A stretch of 64,000 nucleotides of DNA. It comes from Lachnospiraceae bacterium (lineage in GTDB: Bacteria; Bacillota; Clostridia; Lachnospirales; Lachnospiraceae). Below, in pieces: positions 54,056 to 63,051 of this stretch (positions within the stretch are counted from its first letter, which is position 1; each line of letters begins with the position of its first letter). The stretch lies in assembly GCA_016283575.1 (NCBI GenBank), contig JAEEND010000018.1:124001-188000 (forward strand), in the 5' to 3' direction. Position numbers and translations under genes: made by a program. The notes under the pieces were generated by a model. It was not told the origin of the DNA, made no database searches, and saw only the letters and a program-made list of their open reading frames with translations.

Positions 54056-55429
54056 CTATGTCCTCACTAACAAGGCGGCAGTTTCGCAATTTGCGGTCCA
54101 GGGGAATTGGTCGACGCAGGCTGCACGGGTTACGGTGTAACCATTCTGTAAAAAGACTTCCAGGTCACGAACAAGACTTGTGAGCTTGCAGGATATATAC
54201 AATATTCTGTCAACGCCGTAGCTTATTATCTTGGGAAGTGCCTTGGGATGGATTCCGTCACGGGGAGGATCTAAGATAATAAAATCAGGCTTCTCCGTGA
54301 TGTCATCAAGCACCTTAAATACGTCGCCTGCTATAAATTCACAGTTTTTAATTCCGTTGTATTTTGCATTTTCTTTGGCAGCTTCCACCGCTTCCTCCAC
54401 GATCTCAACGCCTATAACTTTCCTACATACGGGAGCCATAAGCTGGGCTATGGTTCCGGTACCGGAATAAAGATCGTAAACGGTCTTGTCAGGTTCTTTC
54501 CCGTCGGACAGATCACCGATAAAATCCCTGGCAACCGAATAAAGCACTTCGGCTCCGAGAGAGTTGGTCTGGAAGAAAGAAAACTCACTTATCTTGAATT
54601 TAAGTCCGAGAATCTCTTCTTCTATGTAATCGCGGCCGTAAAGGATCTCGGTAAAATCACTCTTTACAACATCTGATAAAGAATCATTTACGGTATGAAG
54701 AATGCTTACGATACTGCCTTCTAATCTTAGATCAAGTAACAGGTCCCTGTATTCGGACAGATCAAAATCGATCTGACTTGAAGTTACAAGCACCACCATT
54801 ATCTCTCCGGTCTTCTTTCCCTTACGCAAAAGAAGATGTCTTAAATAACCTTCGTGGGTTACCTTGTGATAAAAAGGCAGGTCTTTTTTTTCAAAATATT
54901 CTTTGGTGAGTCTAAGTATCGCCTTCATATCGGGATCCGCAATGTAGCAGGAATCGGTATATACCACGTCATACATGCTGCCGCGCTTATGCATTCCCAG
55001 CGTTAAGGGGCCGTCTTTATATTCATCGCCAAAAGAAAATTCCATTTTGTTACGATAACCTTCAAAAACGGGGCTCTTATGAATGCCGTCCCATTGATAG
55101 CTTCCATCCTCAAGTAACGAATCAAGAAGGGTTTTGATCTGCTTTTCCTTCATCTTCAGCTGGTTTTCATATTTCATTGTAAGGAAAGTACATCCACCGC
55201 AGATGCCAAAATGAGGGCACTGACTCTCTACGGAATCATCGGACCTTTTTATAACTTCAAGAAGGTTTCCCTCGGGTTTATTCTTTCTCACCTTCATGAC
55301 TCTGAAACTTACAGTGTCACCGGGGAGTGCGTTTTTAACTGTACAGAGGCCTTCTTCAGTCTCGACTATTCCTTTATTGGGGAACTTAACTTCCAGTACT
55401 TTTCCTTGTAATACTTCGTGTTTTTTCAT
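54056..55429 (-). CDS. rlmD: 23S rRNA (uracil) C5-methyltransferase, RlmD/RumA type
   Basis: A SAM-dependent methyltransferase of the RumA/TrmA family. It has an N-terminal TRAM domain (about residues 5-60), a four-Cys [4Fe-4S] site (CPHFGICGGCTFL, about 70-82, with an earlier and a later Cys), the SAM motif DLYSGTGTIAQLM and the catalytic region DPPRDGIHPKAL, ISCKLTSL. The start is uncertain: the ATG at 55429 (MKKHEVLQG, 457 residues) follows an upstream terminator; an ATG at 55456 has AAGGAG but lies inside the terminator stem. Confidence 0.9.
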   Translation of the reverse strand: MKKHEVLQGKVLEVKFPNKGIVETEEGLCTVKNALPGDTVSFRVMKVRKNKPEGNLLEVIKRSDDSVESQCPHFGICGGCTFLTMKYENQLKMKEKQIKTLLDSLLEDGSYQWDGIHKSPVFEGYRNKMEFSFGDEYKDGPLTLGMHKRGSMYDVVYTDSCYIADPDMKAILRLTKEYFEKKDLPFYHKVTHEGYLRHLLLRKGKKTGEIMVVLVTSSQIDFDLSEYRDLLLDLRLEGSIVSILHTVNDSLSDVVKSDFTEILYGRDYIEEEILGLKFKISEFSFFQTNSLGAEVLYSVARDFIGDLSDGKEPDKTVYDLYSGTGTIAQLMAPVCRKVIGVEIVEEAVEAAKENAKYNGIKNCEFIAGDVFKVLDDITEKPDFIILDPPRDGIHPKALPKIISYGVDRILYISCKLTSLVRDLEVFLQNGYTVTRAACVDQFPWTANCETAALLVRT

Positions 55430-55459
55430 AAAAAACGGGATGTCTCCAAGAGGCATCCC
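55430..55459 (-). terminator. Terminator ahead of rlmD
   Basis: GGGATG-C-CTC, a TTG loop and GAG-A-CATCCC form a stem followed by TTTTTT on the minus strand, ending the small acidic-protein transcript. The T-run abuts the rlmD ATG at 55429. Confidence 0.8.
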
Positions 55460-55472
55460 TTCTCCTTGCTAT

Positions 55473-55712
55473 TTAATCAACGCTGAAATAATCCTCATCG
55501 TCAAGATCTTCATCGAAGTCTTCAAAATCCTCAGAATCTTCAGGTGTAAGATAATTGTAAACCGCATAAGCTATTGCGGCAATGGCTGCCACAGCACCTA
55601 CACATGCCAAAACAATGAGCACCACATTGGGCTTTTTTTCTTCTTTCTTTGAATAAAGATTATTCGCCAGAAGAAGTGCTTTAATTTCATCGAGTTTATT
55701 TAATATATTCAT
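55473..55712 (-). CDS. Small membrane protein with acidic tail
   Basis: A 79-residue protein with a short N-terminal helix, one membrane segment (about residues 28-50, NVVLIVLACVGAVAAIAAIAYAV shown in part) and a very acidic C-terminus (about 57-79, Asp/Glu at over half the positions). GGGGAGG precedes the ATG and it has a good promoter and its own terminator, so it is a genuine monocistronic gene. Family unknown. Confidence 0.75.
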   Translation of the reverse strand: MNILNKLDEIKALLLANNLYSKKEEKKPNVVLIVLACVGAVAAIAAIAYAVYNYLTPEDSEDFEDFDEDLDDEDYFSVD

Positions 55713-55741
55713 AGAAACCTCCCCTTGTAATCTGTTTATTC

Positions 55742-55770
55742 AGTATAACACATAACCTTCGGGGTCTCAA
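55742..55770 (-). promoter_or_regulatory. Promoter of the small acidic membrane protein
   Basis: On the minus strand TTGAGA (55765-55770), a 17-base spacer and TATACT (55742-55747), 30 bases before the ATG. Confidence 0.75.
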
Positions 55771-55782
55771 TACGCCAGCATC

Positions 55783-58224
55783 CTAGATTTTCTGCAATTT
55801 AGCAAAAGAAGCATACATGATACGCTGTCCTGCGGTATCAAACTGAACGGTAACTTTACTGTCCTTTGTTTCTTTTACAACGCTTATTACGGTGCCTTCG
55901 CCAAATTTAATATGCTTAACTCTGTCACCTGCGGAAAGATCTCCTGTGGGCTTAGCTAAATCCGAACCCTTGGTAAGGCCTGACAACCCATTCATCTTGG
56001 TAAAGAAAGGCTTTTCTTCTTCCGGAGTTTCCTTCTTGGTATTATATGCGGTAGGTCTCTTGTAGCCTGAGAATATTCCGCTTGAGTAACTGCTTCCTGC
56101 CGAAGCTTCCCTTGAAAAACCACTGTAACCTGTCTTTCCCGAAGAGTTGCTTCCGTAGCCCGACGCGCCGTCATAAGAAGAATTTCTCTTAAAGGAACCA
56201 TATCCCGATTCATCATCACGGTAATTATCATATCTTCTGTAACCGCCTGACTCCGAAGTGTCGGGATCATAGTAGCTGTCATTATACTTTCTTGTAACGG
56301 GAGCTATATCAAAGAGCTGTCTCGGGATCTCGTTCACAAATCGGCTTAAGGGATTGTATTGTGTATCCCCATGCATCATGCGGGCTTTGGCTCTGGTAAG
56401 AGTAAGCTTTTCCTTTGCTCGGGTGATACCTACATAGCAAAGTCTTCTTTCTTCTTCAATTTCCGCATCGCCCTGATTGATGGAATTGTAGCTGGGGAAT
56501 AATCCATCCTCCATACCCACCATATAAACATTCTTAAATTCAAGACCCTTGGCGGAATGAATGGTCATAAGCACCACGCGGCTTTCGGATTCATCATAGG
56601 AATCTATATCAGCCACAAGAGCTATTTCTTCAAGTAAACCTGAAAGGGTGGGCTCTTCCGCTTCTTCTTCATAGAGCCGGGCTTTGCTTATTAATTCTTC
56701 GATGTTTTCGATTCTGTTTTCCGCATCTTCTTCGTCCTCGACATCCATCTGATTAATGTAATCGGTGGTATCAAGAATTTCTTTTAATACAGCCGTCGGT
56801 TTCTCGGATTCAGCCATGGCACGGAGTCTTAATATAAGAAGTTCAAAGCCGTGAAGCTTATCCGCAGCAGCGCCCTTCAGATCACTCCATTCGGGATGCA
56901 TCAAAGAATCAAAGAAAGTGGTATTTCTCTCGTCCGCCGTTGCCTGAAGCTTGTTTATTGTGGTGGCGCCGATACCGCGCTTCGGTATATTTATGATTCT
57001 TTTTACGCACAGATCATCCCGTGCGTTATCGATGGTCTTTAAATATGCAAGAAGATCCTTGATCTCGCGTCTTGAATAGAAATTTACACCACCGAAAATC
57101 TTATAGGGCACGTTCTCCTGCACCAGTTTTTCTTCCATGGAACGGGACTGTGCATTGGTACGATAAAGAATTGCATTATCGCCGAAATCAGACTTTCCTT
57201 CCTGTACGCTCTTCTTAATATCCCTTGCCACGAACTCGGCTTCTTCATAGGAATTATCAAATTCTCTGAAATGGATCCGGTCCCCTTCCTTCTGCTTGGA
57301 CCAAAGGGCCTTATCCTTACGCTCTGAGTTATTTCTTATAACCGCATTGGCAGCATCAAGGATGTTCTGAACGGAACGATAATTCTGCTCAAGCTTTATA
57401 ACCTTTGCTTCCGGAAAGAAACGTTCAAAATCAAGAATGTTACGGATGTTGGCTCCGCGGAATTTATAAATTGACTGGTCATCATCACCCACTACGCAGA
57501 GATTTCTGTTGCTGCCGGTAAGAAGGCGCACCAGTTCAAACTGGGCGGTGTTGGTATCCTGATACTCATCCACCATGATATATTTAAAGCGGTTTACATA
57601 ACTATTTAAAACTTCGGGGCATGTTTTGAAAAGCTCGACAGCCTCTACTATGAGATCGTCAAAATCCAAAGCGTTACTCTTTTTAAGAGCCGACTGGTAC
57701 TCGCTGTAACAGGAAGCTGTTATGCGCTTTTCATAATCTCCCGCTGCGGAAATCGCAAACTCCTCCGGTGATACCAGTTCATCTTTAAGAGAAGAGATCT
57801 TTGAAAGAAGCGCCTTTTCTTTATAATGCTTTGTATCCAGATTGAGCTTTTTGATCACTTCCTTCATGACGGTTTTCTGGTCGTCACTGTCATAAATGGA
57901 AAAATTGTTGGTATAGCCCAAATTCTCGGCATGACGCCTTAAAATGCGCACACAAAGAGAGTGGAATGTGGATACGAAAATCTGCTCCGAACCGAATCCC
58001 ACAAGATTATCTACTCGCTCCCTCATCTCTCCTGCCGCTTTGTTGGTAAAGGTTATGGCAAGGATGTTATAGGGATTGACATTTGCCTCATCTATCAGAT
58101 ACGCGATCCTGTGGGTAATAACGGAGGTCTTACCCGAACCCGCACCTGCCAAAATAAGAAGCGGTCCCTCTGTGTGGAAAACCGCTTCTTTTTGCTGTTC
58201 ATTTAACTTATCATACATACTCAT
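55783..58224 (-). CDS. pcrA: ATP-dependent DNA helicase PcrA/UvrD
   Basis: Superfamily 1A helicase for repair and replication restart. At 813 residues it has Walker A GAGSGKTSVITHRIA (about 27-41), DEYQDTN, GDDDQSIYKFRGA, LEQNYRS and TIHSAKGLEFKNVYMVG, and a Ser/Gly/Tyr-rich variable linker (about 645-740). The C-terminal tudor-like domain (GDRVKHIKFGEGTVI, about 765-780) binds RNA polymerase in PcrA. All helicase motifs appear intact. Confidence 0.96.
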   Translation of the reverse strand: MSMYDKLNEQQKEAVFHTEGPLLILAGAGSGKTSVITHRIAYLIDEANVNPYNILAITFTNKAAGEMRERVDNLVGFGSEQIFVSTFHSLCVRILRRHAENLGYTNNFSIYDSDDQKTVMKEVIKKLNLDTKHYKEKALLSKISSLKDELVSPEEFAISAAGDYEKRITASCYSEYQSALKKSNALDFDDLIVEAVELFKTCPEVLNSYVNRFKYIMVDEYQDTNTAQFELVRLLTGSNRNLCVVGDDDQSIYKFRGANIRNILDFERFFPEAKVIKLEQNYRSVQNILDAANAVIRNNSERKDKALWSKQKEGDRIHFREFDNSYEEAEFVARDIKKSVQEGKSDFGDNAILYRTNAQSRSMEEKLVQENVPYKIFGGVNFYSRREIKDLLAYLKTIDNARDDLCVKRIINIPKRGIGATTINKLQATADERNTTFFDSLMHPEWSDLKGAAADKLHGFELLILRLRAMAESEKPTAVLKEILDTTDYINQMDVEDEEDAENRIENIEELISKARLYEEEAEEPTLSGLLEEIALVADIDSYDESESRVVLMTIHSAKGLEFKNVYMVGMEDGLFPSYNSINQGDAEIEEERRLCYVGITRAKEKLTLTRAKARMMHGDTQYNPLSRFVNEIPRQLFDIAPVTRKYNDSYYDPDTSESGGYRRYDNYRDDESGYGSFKRNSSYDGASGYGSNSSGKTGYSGFSREASAGSSYSSGIFSGYKRPTAYNTKKETPEEEKPFFTKMNGLSGLTKGSDLAKPTGDLSAGDRVKHIKFGEGTVISVVKETKDSKVTVQFDTAGQRIMYASFAKLQKI

Positions 58225-58300
58225 AAAAAAACCTGCCTTGCGATTCTTAAAAAATCATACACTAATTTAAGATGCCTCACAAGACGAACATGGATAAATT

Positions 58301-59188
58301 TTATGCATTCTTTATGCACCGTGTTAAGGTATTTAAAACATGCTTTTTGTCGCCGCTCCAGAGAGGTGCAACCAGTTCTTTCTTGTCTCCGTCACCGGTA
58401 ATCCTGTGGACCACCATATCATCGGGAAGTACCTTTAAACAGGCAATTACCGTATCCGTGTATTCGTCCAATGTCATTACATTAAACTTACCGGCTTCAT
58501 AATCCTTTAATAGATCCGTGTTTTTAAGGACGTGCAGAAGCTGAAGTTTTATTCCCTTAACGCCCGAATCCGCCACGTATTTACAGGTATTTACCATATC
58601 TTCTTTTGTTTCACCGGGAAGCCCCAGTATCACATGGGTGATCACATAGATATTTTTATTTAAAAGTCTCTTTACCGCATCATCATAGACCGCATTCTCA
58701 TAGCCTCTTCGTATATACCGCGCCACATCATCTCTTACGGTCTGAAGCCCCAGCTCAACCCACACAGGTTTATATCTGTTTAATTCCGCCAAAAGAAGCA
58801 ATACGTCATCAGGTATGCAATCAGGTCTTGTTGCGATGCTTAATGCAACCACCCTCTCATCAAAGATCGCTTCTTCGTAGATCCTTCGCAAATATGAAAC
58901 GTCGGCGTAAGTATTGGTAAATGCCTGAAAATATGCGATAAATTTATGATCTCCTTCTTTGGGAAGCTTTGAACTTATTTTAAGTATCCCTTCATTAAGC
59001 TGCTCCTTTATGGTTTTATTCCTGTTTCCGGCAAAATTACCGGAGCCTTCCGCAGAGCAAAAAATACATCCGCCGACTCCGATCCTTCCGTCCCGATTCG
59101 GGCAGGTAAAACCGCCATCTAAAGCGATCTTATAGACTTTACTTCCGAATTTTTCTTTTAAATATTTATTTAAAGAATAATATTCCAT
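58301..59188 (-). CDS. TIGR01212-type radical SAM protein (YhcC-like)
   Basis: A 295-residue radical SAM protein whose cluster motif is CPNRDGRIGVGGCIFC, that is C-x14-C-x2-C, the spacing of the TIGR01212/YhcC family. FQAFTNTYAD, ATRPDCIPD, VELGLQTV and THVILGLPGETKEDM follow. Its substrate is not known. It is divergent from the DNA glycosylase gene. Confidence 0.9.
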   Translation of the reverse strand: MEYYSLNKYLKEKFGSKVYKIALDGGFTCPNRDGRIGVGGCIFCSAEGSGNFAGNRNKTIKEQLNEGILKISSKLPKEGDHKFIAYFQAFTNTYADVSYLRRIYEEAIFDERVVALSIATRPDCIPDDVLLLLAELNRYKPVWVELGLQTVRDDVARYIRRGYENAVYDDAVKRLLNKNIYVITHVILGLPGETKEDMVNTCKYVADSGVKGIKLQLLHVLKNTDLLKDYEAGKFNVMTLDEYTDTVIACLKVLPDDMVVHRITGDGDKKELVAPLWSGDKKHVLNTLTRCIKNA

Positions 59189-59245
59189 GGACTCTGAACT
59201 TTTCTTTTTGTATAATCCCCTATGTGGGGTTTAACAGGTAAATAT

Positions 59246-60055
59246 ATGAAGATCATAACATTAAATAACTTTAATTTAAATCAGATCGCGGAAAGCGGTC
59301 AGTGTTTTCGCTTTAAGAGAACAGATGACAATAAATACAGCGTTGTTGCTTTTAATAAATATCTGGAAGCTGAGGATTTAGGTGATGACCGCTTTTCTTT
59401 TTCCTGCGATGAAAAAGAATGGGAAGATACCTGGGCTCACTATTTTGATGTCGAAACCGACTATGCCGAGATCGGGCGGATCATTATGGCGTCAGACGAT
59501 GCCCATTTAAAAGAAGCTTTTCTTGAGGGCTCCGGCATAAGGATACTTAATCAGGATCTGTTTGAAATCATCGTAAGCTTCCTGATCTCACAGAATAATA
59601 ATATAAAAAGGATCAAAAAAAGCATCGAACTCATATCGCAGAAAGCAGGAGTTAAAGTCCCGGGTCATGAAAATGAATATGCCTTTCCGGGACCCGGACA
59701 GGTACCTGGTGATTTTTTTGATGATGTATCACTGGGACTTGGCTACAGAAATGTGTATTTAAAAGAGTTTTATGAGTTTATCGGAAATAACCCCGACTGG
59801 TTATGTAAACTAAAAGTCCTCTCCTATGAAGAAGCCCGAAAAGAACTTTTAAGGCTTAAAGGTATCGGTCCCAAGGTGGCTGACTGCGTATGCCTCTTCG
59901 GCCTTCATCATATTGATGCATTTCCCGTAGATACCCATGTGAAGCAGTTACTTGACAAATACTATAAAAACGGCTTCAATGACGCGAATTTCACAGGTTT
60001 CAGAGGCATCCTTCAACAATATCTTTTCTTTTACGAGCTTAACCACTCAAAATAA
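59246..60055 (+). CDS. 8-oxoguanine DNA glycosylase (OGG family)
   Basis: A 269-residue base-excision enzyme. The helix-hairpin-helix LLRLKGIGPKVADC carries the catalytic Lys (K210) and VDTHV the activating Asp (D229). The N-terminal domain includes SGQCFRF, typical of bacterial Ogg. The ATG at 59246 is chosen since AGGTAA precedes it; an ATG eight codons earlier has no ribosome site. Confidence 0.93.
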   Translation: MKIITLNNFNLNQIAESGQCFRFKRTDDNKYSVVAFNKYLEAEDLGDDRFSFSCDEKEWEDTWAHYFDVETDYAEIGRIIMASDDAHLKEAFLEGSGIRILNQDLFEIIVSFLISQNNNIKRIKKSIELISQKAGVKVPGHENEYAFPGPGQVPGDFFDDVSLGLGYRNVYLKEFYEFIGNNPDWLCKLKVLSYEEARKELLRLKGIGPKVADCVCLFGLHHIDAFPVDTHVKQLLDKYYKNGFNDANFTGFRGILQQYLFFYELNHSK

Positions 60056-60078
60056 GAAAATATTAAGAATTATTTATA

Positions 60079-60106
60079 TTGAATAAATAAAGGTCTATCG
60101 TATCAT
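60079..60106 (+). promoter_or_regulatory. Promoter of the surface-polysaccharide gene pair
   Basis: TTGAAT (60079-60084), a 16-base spacer and TATCAT (60101-60106), about 40 bases before the sugar-transferase start. A 9-bp inverted repeat (AATAAAGGT at 60086-60094 with ACCTTTATT at 60121-60129) spans the -10 and start point and might be an operator or leader hairpin. Confidence 0.6.
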
Positions 60107-60145
60107 TAACGTAGCTTGAAACCTTTATTTTATGGGGTATCTTCT

Positions 60146-61555
60146 ATGTACAAGAAAGAAAAGCAAAGCTGGCTTAAACATATAGATTTCACAATTTTCG
60201 ACATTATCTGCACTCAGATTGCATTTAATATCGCATATATCGTACGACTGCACTCCGGGCTTGCCTACAGCAACGACTGGTATACCCGTCTCGCCGCCAT
60301 TATGGTGCTTATTCAGATCGCAGTCATTTTCTTCTCAGAACCCTACAAAGACATACTTCGCCGTGACCGTTTTCAGGAATTGAAGAAGGTTCTTTTTAAC
60401 AATTCTCTGGTTTTCGGTATTGTTATTGCATATATCTACGCATTCAGACTGGGTGAAGTATATTCCCGTATCATCGTGGGTCTTTCCTGGCTTATCTCCA
60501 TACCCATAAGCTATGCTTTCCACATTATCTGGAAAAGCTACATCCGCGGCCGTGTTCTTGAAGATAAGAACCGTTCCGTTATGATCTTACTTACCGACAA
60601 TAACAGTGTTGAAAGCGTTATAAGGGAATTTGAGCATGATATCTACAGAAATTTCGTCATAAAGGGTATCGTGGTAATGGATAAGGACCGTCAGGGTGAT
60701 GTTGTAAGAGAAGTGCCCATCGTAGCCAATGCCGATAATCTTATCGATTACATCCGTTCCAATGTGGTGGACGAAGTATTCATAAATTCCAATGACCTTG
60801 CCGTTTCCGAAAAGCTCTCAAAGGAACTGATGGAAATGGGTGTTATAGTACATTTCAAGCTTATTCATGAAGCAGAATCACTTCCCGGTAATACCATCGA
60901 AAAATGCGGAAATTACCTGGTGCTTACGTCCAGTATCGGCACTGCATCACCCAGACAGTTATTTATTAAGCGTGCCATGGATATTTTAGGCGCCGTGATC
61001 GGTTTAATCATCACCGGAATAGCATTTATAATCTTCGCTCCCATCATTAAAAAGCAGTCCCCCGGCCCTGTTTTCTTTAAGCAGGTACGTGTCGGAAAGA
61101 ACGGTCGAAGATTCTTTTTATACAAGTTCCGCTCCATGTATGCGGATGCCGAAGACAGAAAGAAAGAATTGATGGATCAGAATGAAATGCAGGGTAATAT
61201 GTTTAAGATTCAGAACGATCCCCGCATTATCCCCATCGGGCATTTCATGAGAAAGTATTCAATAGACGAGCTTCCCCAGTTTTTTAATGTATTAAGGGGT
61301 GACATGAGTCTGGTGGGCACACGCCCTCCCACAGAGGATGAATTTGACAATTATGCCGCTCATCACAAGGCGCGTCTCGGAATAAAGCCCGGCCTTACCG
61401 GCATGTGGCAGGTTAGCGGCCGCAGCAATATCAAGGACTTTGAGAGCATCGTTGCTCTGGATACCGCATACATCTCCAATTGGAATCTTTCCATGGACGT
61501 GCGTATCTTACTTAAGACATTCCTGGTCGTATTTAACGGAAACGGAGCAGGCTGA
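60146..61555 (+). CDS. Undecaprenyl-phosphate sugar-1-phosphate transferase (WcaJ/WbaP type)
   Basis: A 469-residue polyisoprenyl-phosphate hexose-1-phosphate transferase that starts surface polysaccharide units on the lipid carrier. It has four N-terminal membrane segments (about residues 15-135), a CoA-binding-like domain (about 150-255), another membrane segment (about 275-300) and the catalytic C-terminal domain with YKFRSMYADAED, KYSIDELPQFFNVLRGDMSLVG-type motif (SIDELPQF, GTRPPTEDEF) and KPGLTGMWQVSGRS. The ATG at 60146 is favoured by GGGGTA upstream. Confidence 0.92.
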   Translation: MYKKEKQSWLKHIDFTIFDIICTQIAFNIAYIVRLHSGLAYSNDWYTRLAAIMVLIQIAVIFFSEPYKDILRRDRFQELKKVLFNNSLVFGIVIAYIYAFRLGEVYSRIIVGLSWLISIPISYAFHIIWKSYIRGRVLEDKNRSVMILLTDNNSVESVIREFEHDIYRNFVIKGIVVMDKDRQGDVVREVPIVANADNLIDYIRSNVVDEVFINSNDLAVSEKLSKELMEMGVIVHFKLIHEAESLPGNTIEKCGNYLVLTSSIGTASPRQLFIKRAMDILGAVIGLIITGIAFIIFAPIIKKQSPGPVFFKQVRVGKNGRRFFLYKFRSMYADAEDRKKELMDQNEMQGNMFKIQNDPRIIPIGHFMRKYSIDELPQFFNVLRGDMSLVGTRPPTEDEFDNYAAHHKARLGIKPGLTGMWQVSGRSNIKDFESIVALDTAYISNWNLSMDVRILLKTFLVVFNGNGAG

Positions 61556-62322
61556 TGCAGGAAACTTACGAATTATCTGTTACCATAGTTGCATACAATA
61601 ATAAAAAAGACGTACTTCAGGCGGTCAGATCCATGGAAGAATGTACGTCTTCTTCTATTTCAAAGAGAATTTACATCGTAGACAATTCTGTCCCCGGGAT
61701 TTTTGCAAAAGAAGATTTTTCAGAATACGATGATGTTATTTTAATGCCCATGCCCATGAATTTAGGCTTCGGCCATGGCCACAATCAGGTGCTTCCCAAG
61801 CTTGAATCCACTTATCATGCCATTGTTAATCCCGATATTATCTTAAAAGAAGATTCTTTTTCCATATTGATAAAGTTCCTTGAAGAAAATGACGCAAGCA
61901 TTGTGGCGCCAAAGCTTATCACTCCCGACGGAGAAATGCAGAAGGCATACAGGCACTATCCCACTGTAACGGACATGTTTCTTCGTATGTTTGTAAAGAA
62001 AGGCTTTGAAAAAAGAAAGAATTATCATACTTTAGATCACATGGATTACACAAAGCCCTTTCAGGTGCCCTTTATCCAGGGCAGTTTCTTAGTGATGAAA
62101 ACAGAAACCTTCAAAGAACTTAACGGCTTTGATGAAAGATTTTTTATGTATATGGAAGATGCGGATCTATGTAAGAGGGCCAATGCCATTGCCCCCGTGT
62201 ATTACTGTCCGTATACGGAAGTGATCCATAAATGGGAAAAGGGTTCTCACAAAAGTAAGACCCTCTTCATGCATCACATTTCATCAATGTGCAAATATTT
62301 TCTTAAATGGGGCTTTAAATAG
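61555..62322 (+). CDS. Glycosyltransferase family 2
   Basis: A 255-residue GT-A fold glycosyltransferase with SVTIVAYNNKKDV, IVDNS and NPDIIL (the D-x-D equivalent), and GSFLVMKTETFKELNGFDERFFMYMEDADLCKR-type motif seen as GFDERFF and MEDADLC. It resembles rhamnosyltransferases of surface polysaccharide clusters. It overlaps the sugar-transferase stop by one base, so they form one operon. Its end overlaps the convergent DUF402 gene by 8 bases. Confidence 0.9.
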   Translation: MQETYELSVTIVAYNNKKDVLQAVRSMEECTSSSISKRIYIVDNSVPGIFAKEDFSEYDDVILMPMPMNLGFGHGHNQVLPKLESTYHAIVNPDIILKEDSFSILIKFLEENDASIVAPKLITPDGEMQKAYRHYPTVTDMFLRMFVKKGFEKRKNYHTLDHMDYTKPFQVPFIQGSFLVMKTETFKELNGFDERFFMYMEDADLCKRANAIAPVYYCPYTEVIHKWEKGSHKSKTLFMHHISSMCKYFLKWGFK

Positions 62323-62851
62323 CCTCTTTTTTTATGTTGGGAAGCACGAGTTCCCTGTAAGCTTCATTAACGGGAGCGGCAATTTCGTCAAACTCTCCCG
62401 CATAGATCTTCCTAAGCAGTTTATCCATACTCTTAAGAGCGCTGACTGCAAATTCCTGAGTGATCTTCTTATCTTCCAGCACTTCCGCCAGTTCGTCACT
62501 GTCAACTACAAGAACCTGACCGTCTTCCATAATAACATCAAGAAGCATGTCCACGGTTTCTATGTGCTTATCTTCATGAACATGGGACTCCATCATGTCA
62601 CAATACCAATGAAATATGGTACCGTCATTTCTGTAATGCATGCTTATTTTCCAATTTTCTTTAGGATAATACGCGGATATACCGCCGGAAAACTTTTTCT
62701 TGGGCGTAAGACTTGCCCAGTGAGTCAGGATCAGATCTTCATCCATGTAAAGAATTTTATCGTCTTTAAGCGTGACGATTTCATCGGGCAGAAAACGCCT
62801 TCTGGTAATGTAATAGCCACTGTATATGCTTTCATCATATCTTGTGCTCAT
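62315..62851 (-). CDS. DUF402 family protein (FomD-like)
   Basis: A 178-residue soluble protein with the DUF402 pattern: a beta barrel (YSGYYITRRRFLPDEIV onward), FHWYCDMMESH, and TVDMLLDVIMEDGQVLVVDSDEL at about 98-120. Members include FomD and Ntdp-type nucleotide phosphatases, so hydrolysis of nucleotides is plausible. The ATG at 62851 has GGTGGGA upstream. Confidence 0.85.
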   Translation of the reverse strand: MSTRYDESIYSGYYITRRRFLPDEIVTLKDDKILYMDEDLILTHWASLTPKKKFSGGISAYYPKENWKISMHYRNDGTIFHWYCDMMESHVHEDKHIETVDMLLDVIMEDGQVLVVDSDELAEVLEDKKITQEFAVSALKSMDKLLRKIYAGEFDEIAAPVNEAYRELVLPNIKKEAI

Positions 62852-62923
62852 AACAATCCCACCTTTTTCCCATCGTAACACCTAAATAAATCTGTTTCAA
62901 GAAATATTTCTAAATAACAAAAA

Positions 62924-62941
62924 CCCCCGTTTTCACGGGGG
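62924..62941 (-). terminator. Terminator after the edge chemoreceptor
   Basis: CCCCCG and CGGGGG form a 6-bp GC stem with a 6-base loop, followed by TTTTTGTT on the minus strand. It comes after the stacked hairpins listed next. Confidence 0.85.
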
Positions 62942-62948
62942 CATTGTT

Positions 62949-63018
62949 ATCCTCTACAATAAACCGCTGCACGCTTTATTGTCATCCTCTACAATAAACA
63001 GCTGCGCGCTTTATTGTC
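62949..63018. repeat. 35-base tandem hairpin repeat
   Basis: Two adjacent 35-base copies (62949-62983 and 62984-63018) differ at three positions. Each contains ACAATAAA and its exact complement TTTATTGT around an 11-base loop, so each can form an 8-bp stem. They lie in the 3' untranslated region of the chemoreceptor gene. Confidence 0.75.
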
Positions 63019-63022
63019 ATCG

Positions 63023-63051
63023 TAATAATAATCCCTCCGGGATTATTATTA
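63023..63051 (-). other. Hairpin overlapping the chemoreceptor stop codon
   Basis: TAATAATAATCCC and its complement form a 13-bp stem with a 3-base loop, and the 5' arm on the transcribed strand starts with the stop codon of the gene. There is no T-tract, so it is not a plain terminator. Confidence 0.65.
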
